A model generated the notes under the pieces. It did not search any database. It was not told where the DNA came from and saw only the letters and a program-made list of their open reading frames with translations. A DNA stretch of 64,000 nucleotides from Saussurea involucrata. Lineage: Eukaryota; Streptophyta; Magnoliopsida; Asterales; Asteraceae. Both the position numbers and the translations under genes were made by a program. Positions 9,005-19,922 of this stretch are shown piece by piece; position 1 is the stretch's first letter; each line of letters starts with the position of its first letter. Location: positions 27,253,696 through 27,317,695 of the forward strand of contig CM066312.1 of NCBI GenBank assembly GCA_033807775.1. The letters are read 5' to 3'.

Positions 9005-9240
9005 TTTGGCTCCCCCTCGAATATTGCAAACTTGGGCAATGGAGAGTCCGACACACAAAAAAAACTTTTATACATTTAAATAAAACCTTGTGTCGCTCCC
9101 CCTCAAAAGATGAACATAAAAAATGAAATGCTCCCCCTCAGAATGTGCGCGTAGTGTGAAATGCACACGGGAGTATCCACATATAAAAAAACTTTTCATC
9201 AGTTAAAAAAAACCGTGTGTGACGCTCCCCCTCAACATTA
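9005..9240 (-). repeat. PPT-like motif array of element A
   Basis: CTCCCCCTC (minus-strand GAGGGGGAG) occurs near 9011, 9096, 9130 and 9222, with T-rich spacers and TGTGTGACGCTCC-type repeats. It is the counterpart of 600-945 in element E. In A it follows directly on a protease remnant, so the whole integrase-RT-RNase H part is deleted. Confidence 0.7.
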
Positions 9241-9269
9241 GAATGAACTTACCTGATAGCTGATCATGA

Positions 9270-9425
9270 TCCCCCTAAACACATGAGCAGTTTTGAAAGC
9301 ACAGGTATAGACAATCCTCACGTCTTTGTAATATTGCTTTTTGTAGATCGTGAGCAGCTCCCTCCTTCCGGTCACGTGTGTGGAGCATTCAGTGTCTAAG
9401 AACTACACATGACCGTCCAGCAAAA
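9270..9425 (-). pseudogene. Element A protease remnant
   Basis: Behind the gag stop a short stretch reads ECSTHVTGRRELLTIYKK. This corresponds to the copia aspartic-protease start D-S-G-C-S-R-H-M-T-G of elements D and F. The catalytic Asp-Ser-Gly is not intact. The homology ends after about 40 residues and gives way to the PPT-like array, which fixes one side of the pol deletion. Confidence 0.5.
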
Positions 9426-9430
9426 CAAGA

Positions 9431-11668
9431 TTAGCGGACCTTTGGTACCCAGATTAGCCTGGGTCCGGGAGGGTTAGATTTGACATCTTTCGGAGGAACT
9501 TGCTTTGAAACATTTTGCCTCTTAGGTGTAGGTTTGACCTCAGTAGGAGTAACCTGTTTTGAAGTGGGTTTCCTATCTCGCTGTGGTTTAACCTCTGATT
9601 GGGAACCCCGTTGTAAATGATGTTTCTTTTTGTTTTTACGGGGTTTGTGTTTGGGTGTATGATTATATATGTGATATGACCCAAACCAATCATTATTATT
9701 TATGTCATCAAAGTCATTCCAACCACAACTAGAACAACACAAGCAATCGTGCGATAATTGGATCAATTGCTGAATGGTGTAAATTTTCATTGGAAAAATA
9801 ACATCCCTTTTAACAAAATCAGTCCTATGATTCCAAGCACAATCGTTTTTGTTCATTCTAGGGTAGAAAACAGTGTTAAATGACTTTGATGCCTCTTTCG
9901 GAATGGATTCCTTAGCTAGCCTCTTTGATTTATCTTGATTAGGTCGGCCGGTTTTATCTGAACCCACATTAACAGCATGGTCAGTGACTTTTGAAGAACC
10001 AGGATTTTTGATAGGCAATCGCTCGGTCTTTTGCCTCGACTGTGATTGGTTTTGAGAAACAGGTTTGGGAATCTCAATCACAGCTGGGGCCTTAGTGTTA
10101 GAACATGTACCCTTTAGAAAGTTGACCGGTCGATTCACTACTGGTCACAGAAAATCAGTATGACACGGAAGAGGTTTGTCGAATGGGAATGACTCAAACT
10201 CTGCTTCAGAATTGCCTTCGGAGTTCATATATTCTGAAAAATGGACATCCGGAATTACTGGACTTGGATCGGTCAAGGAAGGCGAGGAACACGCTGTGCT
10301 TTCGGTTGTGTGCTTTGGGGAATTCGGTGCGGAAGCGTTTGAAAAATCAGAGTTTAAATTCCTTTTAACACACTCATCTTGAGAAACTTTACTTTCTTGC
10401 GAAGAGATATTTCCGATGAAGGCTTTACACGAGGATGTGTCAGATGAGTTCGAGGAAAGTTCAGGTGAAATCTTCGTTATATTTTTAAGTAGGTCAAGTT
10501 GCACTTGGAGTTGACCATTTCTCATGTGCTATTTTATCGTTTCTCTTGTCATTTCAGACAATTTAGATGAGAGCTTATTGATTTCACACTGAAGAGTTTC
10601 CTTTTCTTCATTTGTCACACCTTCGGTTTTCTCAGATTTGAGTTTCTCAAGTTCCTGAATTAGCGCTTTCTTCTCGTTTTGAAAAACAGACCTTTCTTTC
10701 TCAAACGACTCCTCCAACTCGACAATCTTTGCTTCTAAGATGAGAGGGGGAACATAGAGTTTAAACTCGTCCGTCTCAGTCTTGGTTGCGGGTGCTTGGT
10801 CCTCATCCTTTTTGGAGGAATCCTTGGGCGTAGCAACCTTGTAGGGGTCGAAGTAGTCATTTGAGAGATACTCTTTGTTCTTTTGATAGGAATAATTCAA
10901 AGGTTCATAACAAAACGGAAGTTGTATTCCTCGTTTGTGTGCGCGTTTATATTCCTCGATTTCCTCTTCCTTTTCAGGTTCTAGAGGACCAGCCCATTGA
11001 ATAGCATATTCCGGATACTTTTTGTCTAATCCAAAACAAGCAAAATCATACAAAGTAGGTGTTTGGAATCTACCCTTTTTCAAATAGTGTGGGTTATCGT
11101 ATCCAATTCCCCACTCTTTGTTAAAGTACGTGAACTCTTTGGGTTTATTCATAAAGATGGTTTGATCGGTTTGACCTCTTTTATGGAGTTTTGTTTCAAG
11201 ATCGGTGATTTTGTTAACAAACTCCTTGTGTTGAATTTGAAGAGCAGAACATTGATAAACAACTTCTGCTTTCTCATTCAAACACTGATCAAGCTTTAAG
11301 GTCAGATCAAATATCTTAGCTCGAAGATCTTTTGGTGCTATCGAAAGATTAGCACACTTTTCCTTTAGGTAGGTGTTGTCAGATTTAAGCTTTTCTGTTA
11401 TCTTAGTTTGAACATCTAACTTTTCTTTTAACGAGTTAATTTCAAGAAGTTGTTCATTCGAAGAAAACATATGGGACTCTACCTTTTGACCAAGCAATTG
11501 AATTTTATCAACTAACGCATTATGGGTTGGTAGACATACCTGACAAGATTCTCCAAGAGCTGGAGGCGTGGTGTGGTTGCTTATGGCATAAGCATCTCGA
11601 GACATCTTTGATGGTTGCACGAATGTGATCGTCATACGTTGGTTCAATTCAAAGTGGAACAGTATCAA
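9431..11668 (-). pseudogene. Element A gag (coiled-coil and C-terminal parts)
   Basis: Three consecutive frames (11668-10529, 10525-10145, 10138-9431), separated by in-line breaks near 10527 and 10141, read as one gag-like protein of about 740 residues. The first 150 residues are a heptad-rich coiled coil. Next comes an aromatic block with NKEWGIGYDNPHYLKKGRF, then a second coiled coil, a Ser-rich linker, and a basic tail with HDCLCCSSCG and the end IWVPKVR. The N-terminal UBN2-type capsid domain seen in D gag is absent. In the family, gag forms the virus-like particle that holds RNA and enzymes. The likely real start is an internal Met (MSRDAY...) about 20 residues in. It lies between the leader with the PBS and the protease remnant. 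Confidence 0.7.
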
Positions 11669-11689
11669 GGATGCTTAAATGTCCCCCTC

Positions 11690-12085
11690 TAGCGACTTAG
11701 CATAGGGGTCCCGCTAAGGAATCCGGGTGGTGTCCGGATTATGGAATCCGGAAAAACTGAGCTTACCGGGTGAAAGAGTTACCGAATAACTTACTGGATG
11801 AAAAGAGTTTCCGGATAAAACAAGTTATCCGGACAACCTTAGGTTTCCGGATAACAAAGGTTACCGGATAGCAAAAGTGTCCGAATAAAATCAATAAAGT
11901 AAAAACTTACCGGATGAAAACGCTTTCCGGATGCTGGAATGTCCGGGAAGATTGGTTACCGGGAACTTTGGGTTTCCGGAACTAATTTACCCGGAAAGAT
12001 TGGAGTTTAAGATACTTACCCGGAAAGATGAACGTACCCGGAATGATATCACACAAACATCCGGAAAGTAATGATATTGTCCGGA
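11690..12085 (-). repeat. TCCGGA motif cluster in the leader of element A
   Basis: About twenty TCCGGA / CCGGAAA / ACCGGAT motifs lie between the PBS (12505) and gag (11668). The cluster in element E lies behind pol instead, so the same motif array occupies two positions of one family. Confidence 0.7.
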
Positions 12086-12504
12086 AAGTGCGGCTGGTTT
12101 TGTCCAGGAACTGCGGCTGTGGGTTTCCAATCGATTGGGAATCGACTAGGGTTGCTCAAAAATGTTCCCGAAAGATTAGAAACACTACCAAACACAAAAA
12201 TAACACTAACCCAATCGATTTTGAAGCAAAAACAACAAGTTTTGATGGTAAAAATTCGATTTTTAGTGAAGAACACACTCAAAACTTTTGAACTTAATTT
12301 GCTTAATAAACCACTCAAATGATCGAATTAGGGTGTGAAAATTTGCAGAATCACTAATAACAATGATACTAACAAAACCCAATAAACGAAATCGATCAAA
12401 TTTACCAGAATAAAAAAAATGAATGTCACTCAAGAACACAGCCGTATTGTTCAGAAATCTTACCAGAAATCGAATTGAACACTTTGAATCGATGTAGTCC
12501 GTCT

Positions 12505-12516
12505 GCTCTGATACCA
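12505..12516 (-). other. Primer binding site of element A
   Basis: TGGTATCAGAGC on the minus strand, two bases from the inverted LTR end (12519). This is complementary to the 3' end of initiator methionine tRNA and is the usual primer site of plant copia elements. Confidence 0.9.
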
Positions 12517-12518
12517 AT

Positions 12519-12728
12519 TGAGAGTCTCAGATCCGTGCAACGAACAATGAAATCAATAGATATAACAATATAGTATACGATTTCAACTAGTTGTCTTATT
12601 TTGCTTTCCTACTTCGTATTGTAATTCTCTCTACATTGAAAGCTTAATAGAGATGACCAGTTGAAATCGTATACTATATTGTTATATCTATTTATTTCAT
12701 TGTTCGTTGCACGGATCTGAGACTCACA
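12519..12728. repeat. Fused inverted LTR A pieces (hairpin) at the right end of composite A/B
   Basis: The 3' end of LTR A is present twice in opposite directions: 12519-12588 (minus) and 12661-12728 (plus), about 65 bp each with few mismatches. Between them is a plus-strand LTR stretch starting TAGTTGTCTTA. The junction near 12586 lies at CAACTAGTTG, where both LTR orientations share a few bases. The plus end ...CTCACA is followed by the target copy ACGAT. Confidence 0.8.
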
Positions 12729-15700
12729 ACGATTCGGAACATGTGCCTTTCATCCAGAAGGAAGGGAATAGACCAATGCACCGGCGATTTTCTACGTCTA
12801 TTCCATGCCGTCTGCTACAACCGCCACATAGACTACGAAACAAAAGAGAAGAAGTTCCTACCATACCCACGATTCATTTTGCTGGCCGTTCGTCAGCACA
12901 TGAACGCGAATCCTAACATACCGCGGCGCATAAACCGCCCGGTACGTCCTCCTTTCAATTTACATTATCTTGTGATTCGCAACCCGTCCAACGCCCAACC
13001 AATGCCTTTACTCGAAGCCCTACTGGAACATGCGGACCCTAATGCACCGAGTGTGATAGCGTATAGACACACGATAGGCATATGTGCTCCTGTGGTCCAT
13101 CCAGAACCGGAGGGACCTCCCTAGGGAGTTAGACCTGAGAGGCGTGAGGGTCCAAGGACTCGTGGAGGTAGAGTCCGGGTAGCTGGGGCTCCCGGACGGG
13201 GTGTGTTGAGAGTACATCATGGGAGGGGAACAGACGCGGGCGGTGCATTGGATACGCATGCCGGTACAAGCCAACAACCCCGCCATCACATCGTTCGACC
13301 ACATACCCCTTCCCATACCTGAACAACTGACGACGCCGGACCGTCGACATCCCTACACGAGGTCTCAGTCGTCACTGAAACATAAAGACCAATGCCTCAC
13401 CGTGATCCCGGAGTGGACACATCTGAGCCACCTTCACCGCCCAGACAATCCGAAGCATTGGATTTCGAGACAACGATACGGACCGTGCCATCCGCCTGTC
13501 GTTAATTCCAACCCGTATCGGAAGTCAACCACCTCTGACTGAAGGATCTCCTTCTACCTCACCCACACCCCCCATCATTCCTTCATCCCAGCCTATTACG
13601 GGAGACACAAGGAGAAAGGAGGGAGAATTGGTTGAAAATCTAGAACAGGCGAGTCAGAGAGAATGGAGGTCGAAAAAGAACAATGAGAGAGTGAGGCAGA
13701 AAAATGAGCGAAACCAAACCAGTGTCGCCCAGGTAGCCACATCTGCTATAGCGTCTCATCCGTTGGGACGAGGTATTGAAGAATCCGCCGTGGACCTAGC
13801 GGCGCAATTGCACACCCTCCCTAGCCACTCATCCATCTCTCAACAGATGGGTGTTTCACATTCACACGGGGATATAGCACAAAATATACTGATCTCTCAC
13901 TCAGAGAGTATCAGTATTGAAACAAGAGAACAGCCTCCCCCGTTCTCGACTTCATTCAGTGCACTTTCGAGTCTAGAGCCACTTGGTATTATACTTTCAT
14001 CGGCTAGGACACCGAATGAGACTGCATCCATCGGTGCTCTTAGTGACCCGATCGGAACTTCCATAGTATCTCTGCCTTTGAGTAGAATACAAGGATCGGA
14101 AGGAAATCCTACCACGACCACCCAGTTGCCATCCGTGAACGTAGGTGGTACTACCTCTACGGTATCTACCTCAACGGGCAATCTAAGTGATCCCGGAGTC
14201 ACTTTACCTGACATTTTGTCAAGGGAATATCTGGACATGGCTCTAAAGGTTGTCCGCGAGGCACTAGAAAAGCAGTTCACCACAGAGCTCGACAAGGTAA
14301 AGTGCTTGATCAAAGGGAAGAAGAAAATAGTCGAAACCACACCAACACCTCCACCGACTCCCGTTCAGCCATCTTACTCGGTGGACACCCTCAAGACTAT
14401 GCTTCTTGCCCAACTGCTCCAGCACACTGACACCGACACCTCCACTGAAGCAGACCTGATATTCGTCCTTCGCTCCCAGGTATCTGCTCCACCGTCATCC
14501 ATAACAAGCCGATTGGACCAGCTTGAAATGACTCTTAAGGACGTTCAGAAAGCCGTTACTATTATGTCCGAAAGAGTCAGCTCACTCGAAGACACATGCA
14601 AGAGTCAAGCTGGCGGACTCAAGAGACGCCATGATGACCAGGATGATCCTGATCACCGTGAGGGGAGAACAAGAGACAAAGATTATCTGAGTTCGAGCCA
14701 ATCATCACCGAAACAACAACAACGGTTCAACCGGAACCATCAACTGTGGCACAGACCGAAACCGAAGACCAACCTAAGGCCCAGTTGAGCTTAGCTGAGA
14801 TGGTTATAGACATGGAAATCTCAGACGACGAAGACCCAACGGTTAAAAAGCCCAAGGGAAATTCAGAGGCATTGATCGTATATACTGCACCGGAAAGGGA
14901 TGCTCTTAACCTGATAGATCACGATTCAGAGATTGACCCAGAGACCGAAAACGCATGGTATCAAAAAGCCACCAGTGCGATGAAATTCGAGGTAAATCTC
15001 ATATTTCCCACCGATGCCGACGATGAAATCGACTACGACCAGTTCCTGCTGCAAAATCTTTACAGTACACCAGTCCTCACTAATCAGGCCCCCGAGACTT
15101 CTACTGCTATACCTCCGACATCTCCTCAACAACCAACTGCTTCTGATCAACCTCCACCTCCACTGCAACATATCCGATAGGTGAAGATCATGATCCTTAT
15201 TCCTCATCTTGAGGAATCTCTGAAGAAGTTGTATGTTCACAGGTTACGCCCTATCGAGCTGACTTTCTGCCTTAGGATTTCAAAGTTTGAGAAGGAATAC
15301 CAAAGCCAATATGTAAAGGTAATGAAGCGGTGTCTTCCAGTCCGCCAGGTTAGAACAAAGCATAAAATCACCGAAATGGTGAACATCCAGACCGGCCGAA
15401 TACTTAGAGTTTTGTTTCCAGTATTCACCGTTAGACGCGAAGACGGAAATGAATGGATATTCTCCGAAGCAGACTTTAAAATCTAAGACTGAATGACTTC
15501 CATGATCTTCTGAAAGACCTCCGAACCAGAACCATCCGACCGCTACACGTTACCAAAGCGCTCGAGGCTGTCAGACGATTCCTGCACTACAAGGTACTGA
15601 TATCTTACATCACAGATTTTCAGATGGGAATCGGGCATCGTTTAAAGAAGATAAACCGGTTGAAACCGAACCTGAAAGCACCCGAGCTGAAGATGTACCC

Positions 15701-16010
15701 CGAACATTCACTACTCCTTGAATCGGAGTTTGGAATTGTATACCTCAACGAACAGAAAGAAAAGAGGTTTCTCCGCTTCAGCCAGGTTGACAGATTCTGC
15801 GATGGTACGCTACTGAAAGTCAGAGATGCACTTCGAAACATCATCACCAAATAGACAGAACTTCAAAAGTCGTTTGTTTCCAACTCAAACAAGATAAATG
15901 CTCGAGAAGCCTTAGAATTGGTTGAAGACCGCATCGACTACCGCCGAGCCATCCGAAGCTTCGAGATCTACTTTGCGCTCCGAAAGAGATACGTCAAAAA
16001 CTGGCGCGAG
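12729..16010 (+). pseudogene. Element E post-pol gene, remainder (broken)
   Basis: This continues the gene cut at 2549. In order: the rest of the N-terminal helical module (12729-13124), a degraded linker (13125-13627), an open part with the Ser/His linker PSHSSISQQM and a Ser/Thr-rich stretch (13628-14650), a coiled coil and KRRHDDQDD, an acidic linker (14746-15180), and the C-terminal module (15181-16000) with FTVRREDGNEW, LLESEFGIVY and EKRFLRFSQVD. Breaks include TAG at 13122-13124, a one-G loss in the GAGGGGAG tract at 14659-14667 that shifts the frame, TAG at 15178, a stop after 15486 and a stop at 15852. The last frame reads through to the PPT. Counterparts are in A, C, D and F. Function unknown. 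Confidence 0.7.
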
Positions 16011-16027
16011 ATCGAACTTCAATTCAA

Positions 16028-16037
16028 AGGGGGAGAT
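16028..16037 (+). other. Polypurine tract of element E
   Basis: AAGGGGGAGAT directly before the LTR start TGTTGGGG. It overlaps the last readable codons (FKGGD) of the post-pol frame. Confidence 0.85.
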
Positions 16038-16323
16038 TGTTGGGGCTAAATAATGTTGAATAGAAGTTAAAGGGTTTATTTTGTAAATGTTGTTATTTGG
16101 GCTTAATTGCTTTATGGGCCATGGGATTGATAGATTAGGCACTTGATATAAATATTGTGATGTTAGCCTTAGAAAACAGGTTAGCCAGAATAATCACTTT
16201 ATCATTCATATTGTAAACACTCTGAAAGCTTAATGCAATATATAGATGACCAGTTGAAATCATATTGACTTGATCTTTATTCTATTGATTTCATTGATTG
16301 TATGCACTAATCTGGAACTCACA
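16038..16323 (+). repeat. 3' LTR of element E (286 bp)
   Basis: It starts TGTTGGGGC and ends GGAACTCACA. It aligns with LTR A, including GACCAGTTGAAATC. The next five bases, ATAAG, are also the target duplication of element C, which starts immediately behind them. Confidence 0.85.
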
Positions 16324-16328
16324 ATAAG

Positions 16329-16551
16329 TGTTAGTGCCAAATATATTTAGTTGTATCAAGTTGAGGGATTGTTTTGTATCTTTCCTATGGTAGGTATAAA
16401 TAGGAAGTTTGTTAGCTAATTTCAAAACATGTCTTGCTTAGCCCTTGCATTCCTAAATTGTCTCTAGCTTGTAATTCCTTCATTGATGATCTAATAGAGA
16501 GATGACATTTTGCATTACATTGTGTTGTTGATTACTTGTTCTGGGATCACA
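16329..16551 (+). repeat. 5' LTR of element C
   Basis: TGTTAGTGCC...GGGATCACA, 223 bp, followed after two bases by the PBS. It contains GGTATAAATAGG, a likely TATA box, near 16393. Confidence 0.9.
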
Positions 16552-16553
16552 GT

Positions 16554-16565
16554 TGGTATCAGAGC
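16554..16565 (+). other. Primer binding site of element C
   Basis: TGGTATCAGAGC, complementary to initiator Met tRNA, two bases behind the 5' LTR. Confidence 0.92.
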
Positions 16566-16779
16566 AAGGCAATTAGATCAGATTTCACAAAGTTTTTCAC
16601 ATTTTTGAGCTATTTTGGTGAGGTCGACATTTTAGGACTTTTCATTGATTTTGACCGATTTTGTGTTTCAAATGGATTAGGATTGATTCGATTGTGTTCC
16701 TAGAGTGTATATGTGTGAATTGATTCCGCAAATTCACCAGAATTCGAACTAGTTTGATAGAATTCTGAGAACTTTTTAA

Positions 16780-17030
16780 CACGCCCTTGCTGTGCGATAA
16801 AGTTAGGTGGCCAGTAGTTATCGCGCCTTTGTCCTGCGATAACCAGAGTGACCAGTAGTTATTGCACGCGTGGTGTGCGATAACCTTGAGACAAATTTTA
16901 TCGTGGGAGTGTTGTGCAATAAAAGTTTCTGATAGGTGTGGTGAGCGATAACTTTGAGATAACTTTTTTGTCGTGGGTATTTTGTGCGATAACTTTTAGA
17001 GAAGTTTGTGGTGTGCGATAAAACAATGGG
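16780..17030 (+). repeat. GCGATAA motif cluster in the leader of element C
   Basis: About ten copies of GTGCGATAAC, GCGATAA or the reverse TTATCG stand between PBS and gag, spaced roughly 20-40 bp. They are not an ORF or a perfect tandem repeat. The position corresponds to the TCCGGA cluster in element A's leader. Confidence 0.65.
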
Positions 17031-17088
17031 TTAGTGATTTTTCATTCTGATCAAGATTGCTTAAAGATCGTTAACAAGTATAGACACA

Positions 17089-18190
17089 ATGACAACTAGG
17101 GACATGTTGGTAATTGGCTCGAAAGATAAACCTCTAGTTTTATTCCCTAAGGACTTTAAGATATGGAAAGACATATTCCTAGATTATGTTGAAAGGCAAG
17201 AGAATAGAGATTTCATTCTTCAATCCTTAACTGAACGTCGTATGGGGAAGAAGCATGGCAAACAGTAAGAACACTTGTACTTCCTGTGAATTACACTGGT
17301 AATGAGTTGAAGAGATATAATGCCGAGAAAGCTTCCAGATCGCTAGTGATGCAAGCTTTAACCAATGAAATTTATTAGAGAGTTGATAGTTTAAATGAGA
17401 CCGGAAAGGGTATGTTTGAGGAGTTGATAAAGCTGTATCAAGGTTCGGAAGTAGAGAATCAGATGAGGATGTCAAATGTGATAAACAAGTATGAGAATTT
17501 CAAGCAGAAGAAAGGTGAGACACTTGATAAGACTTATGATCGGTTCACAACAATTTTGAATGAGCTGAACAGACACAAGATTACAAAGAGTGTAATAGAA
17601 AATAATGTGAAGTTCTTGAGTGTTCTCCAGCCTAAGTGGAAGCAATATTCTCACCGGATGGAACAACATTCCAAACTGAGTGATCTACCGTTGCTAGAAA
17701 TGTTTGAGATTCTCAAACAAGATGAAGATGATGCTGATGAGAAGATATAGAAGAAGAAAAAGAAAGAGAAGAAGGGAAGGAAAGAGGTAAAGAAAGAAAA
17801 GAAGGAGGAAACAGTTGAAGATGATCCGATTGCTCTATTGTCTTGTAAGTCTGGGAAGCATACAGTTAAGAGTAAGGGTATGGATTAAGAAGATGGTGGT
17901 TTGGACAGTGATGACTTGGATGAGGCTGAAAGGTTGAAACATGCCATGATTCTTCTAACAAAGGCTTTTCAAAAGAGATTTGTTAAAAAGACAGGATCTA
18001 ACAATCAACGATATTCTTCAGGGTCCAAGAATTTTGAGCACAAGGATCATAGAGTCAAAGAGAGGTTTGATGATAGAAAGGATGAGAGTAAGAAGTTTGA
18101 GGAAAAGAAGTTTGTTGAGAAAAAGAACGAAGGGCAGAAGTGCTAAAACTGTGGGAAAACCGGACACTTCGCCAAAGAATGCTGGAAACC
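17089..18190 (+). pseudogene. Element C gag (UBN2-type copia gag with zinc knuckle), broken
   Basis: From ATG 17089 the frame reads a copia gag N-terminus (FKIWKD, later YDRFTTILNEL, KFLSVLQPKW, MEMFEILKQDE-like blocks), the capsid part of the retrotransposon particle. A Lys/Glu-rich region and a CX2CX4HX4C zinc knuckle, NCGKTGHFAKECW, follow near 18146-18187. Disruptions: a frame break near 17265, a stop near 17378, TAG at 17748, TAA at 17886, and TAA at 18144 inside the knuckle's first Cys-X-X-Cys. It lies behind the GCGATAA leader and runs in the same frame direction into the post-pol gene. Confidence 0.75.
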
Positions 18191-18194
18191 GAAG

Positions 18195-19917
18195 GTGCGA
18201 GATTCTGAATATTACAAGAATAAGATGTTGCTAGCAAAGCAAATAGAATATGGCAAAGCACTAATGGCGAAAGAAGAATACTGGTTGGACGAGAAAAATG
18301 ATGAGGATGAAGAGGAAACTGCTCCTCTTGCCAAGATGTGTCTAATGAGCAAGGATGATGAAGAGACAGAAGCTGAAGCAACATCTGAGACACATGAGGT
18401 AGATTCCTTTACCGTTAATCATTTCTTTAAACAACTTGAAGTCATGCAAACCAAGTTAGATGATTTAACTATCAAACTGAATAAAGCTCATAAAACAATA
18501 GATTTTCAAAAGAAAAGAATGATAGACCCTTCCCAAACCGTGTCTAGTCGGGTAGCCACATCTACTGTCAACATGCGTTCGTCGCCGTTAGACATTGAAA
18601 AAGACGTAGTGGACCCAACTACGCAATGCACAGTCCCACTCAGCCACTCATCAGTTTCTCAACAAACTGGTGTTTCATTTTCACAAGGGGATATAGCATA
18701 AACTCTATCGGAGACACACTCGGTGTCTGCCGGTATTGAAATACATAGGCAATCGCCCCAGCCATCGATTTTGTTTCAATGCACTTTGAGTCTAGCGCCT
18801 TTTGGATATACATATTTTCCTAAGACACGTGCTCCGATCACTACTCAGATGGTGACACATTCTATTGGTAGATTTCGTGCACCAATCGAAACACCCTGAG
18901 TGATGTCGCCATTCGCTAGTGCTTCACGAGGACCGCGTGTAAGACCTGTCAATGTCAACACCATGCCAGCATTGAGCACAAGCCATGCAGTTGCTTCAAC
19001 CGTCATGTCAACCGGTAACCTACGTGGTCAGGGTGTTAGACCTGCCCGAGTACAAGAATTATTTGCTATGCTGGGACCGCCTCCTCATTACATCACACTT
19101 GATTTTCTGCATGCTGCTTTAGATTCATGGAACGTTTCGTATAAGAATCAGACCAAGGAGATGCAAAGGATTGTCAGTCAACTGTCTGCTAAGGTTCAAA
19201 GTGCTGTTAAAGGTAAATAAGTGATAGGAACACCTACTATCCAAGCCAATCCTCAACCTGAATCTCAACCAAAATCAAAACCACCATCTACCCAAACTGA
19301 ACAAACCTTACCTGTAGATGAGCTTAAATCCATATTATTAGCTCAGCTGTTAGCTCAAGGTGATCACAATGATGCTGGAGAGGTTGACCTTATAGGCCTC
19401 TTAAGAAAACAAACTAAAATTTAAACTCGTTTACCCACCGGTTCAAATTCCAAGCCTTGCAACAATCTATTCAAGATATGACCAAGCCATGACTTCTGGC
19501 TTTAAAGCCCTTTCTGACAGAATTACAGTACTTGAGCAAACCGGTAGCTCTCAAGCCCAAAGTTCTAAACGAAGACATGATGATCAAGATCTCGATCATG
19601 ATCATCATGAGGGGGAGAGGAATAAGAGGCAGAAGGTTGGTCAGGCTAGTGGTTCTGGAGTCATTATTGGTTCAGATCAGATGGTTAGAGATATTCCGAA
19701 AGGACACGCTGGTGATATTGTCCGGGAAGAAGTTCTAGATGATGTCACACCTAGGGTTGAAAAGCCTCTAGGTGATGATAATAGGACTGATGAAGAGAGG
19801 ATGGTAGATGATATGTTGCAAGAAATTGTTTATATTGATTCAGAGGATGAGCTTTACAGAACATACATTAAGATCAAAGAAGAGATAGATGAAGTATTTG
19901 ATGCTGCTACTGATAAT
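18195..19917 (+). pseudogene. Element C gag tail joined to post-pol gene (first part)
   Basis: The frame 18195-18701 starts as gag tail (AKEEYWLDEK, acidic stretch, coiled coil). At about 18540 it changes into the post-pol gene: VSSRVATS...PLSHSSVSQQTGVSFSQGDIA matches the linker of element E. Next come a Pro/Gln-rich segment, ELKSILLAQLLAQGD (E: TLKTMLLAQLLQHTD), a coiled coil, KRRHDDQD and the conserved HHEGERNKR encoded by TGAGGGGGAG at 19608-19617, then the acidic linker up to the insertion of D at 19923. Stops at 18699, 18897 and 19218 and a break near 19425 make it a pseudogene. The junction at about 18540 is where pol and the N-terminal post-pol module were lost. The C-terminal module resumes at 32984. 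Confidence 0.7.
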
Positions 19918-19922
19918 GTGCA

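Larger units (their letters stand above)
2550..12728 (-). mobile_element. Rearranged copia composite A/B inserted in element E
   Basis: The left end TGTTAGGG (2550) and right end ...CTCACA (12728) are flanked by the same five bases, ACGAT (2545-2549 and 12729-12733), as expected of one copia integration. Inside, the parts are out of order: LTR A(+), LTR B(-), a B internal segment (-), LTR B(+), LTR A(-), a long A internal segment (-) with PBS at 12505, then an LTR A(-) piece fused to an LTR A(+) piece. All A coding sequence is on the minus strand although the outer termini are in plus orientation. Neither A nor B has integrase, reverse transcriptase or RNase H. The best reading is one insertion whose middle was inverted and partly duplicated within LTR sequence. 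Confidence 0.75.

Noticed and set aside
16554..16565. Possible tRNA genes at the TGGTATCAGAGC sites
   Set aside because: These are primer binding sites of retroelements; only the tRNA 3' complement is present, no cloverleaf.
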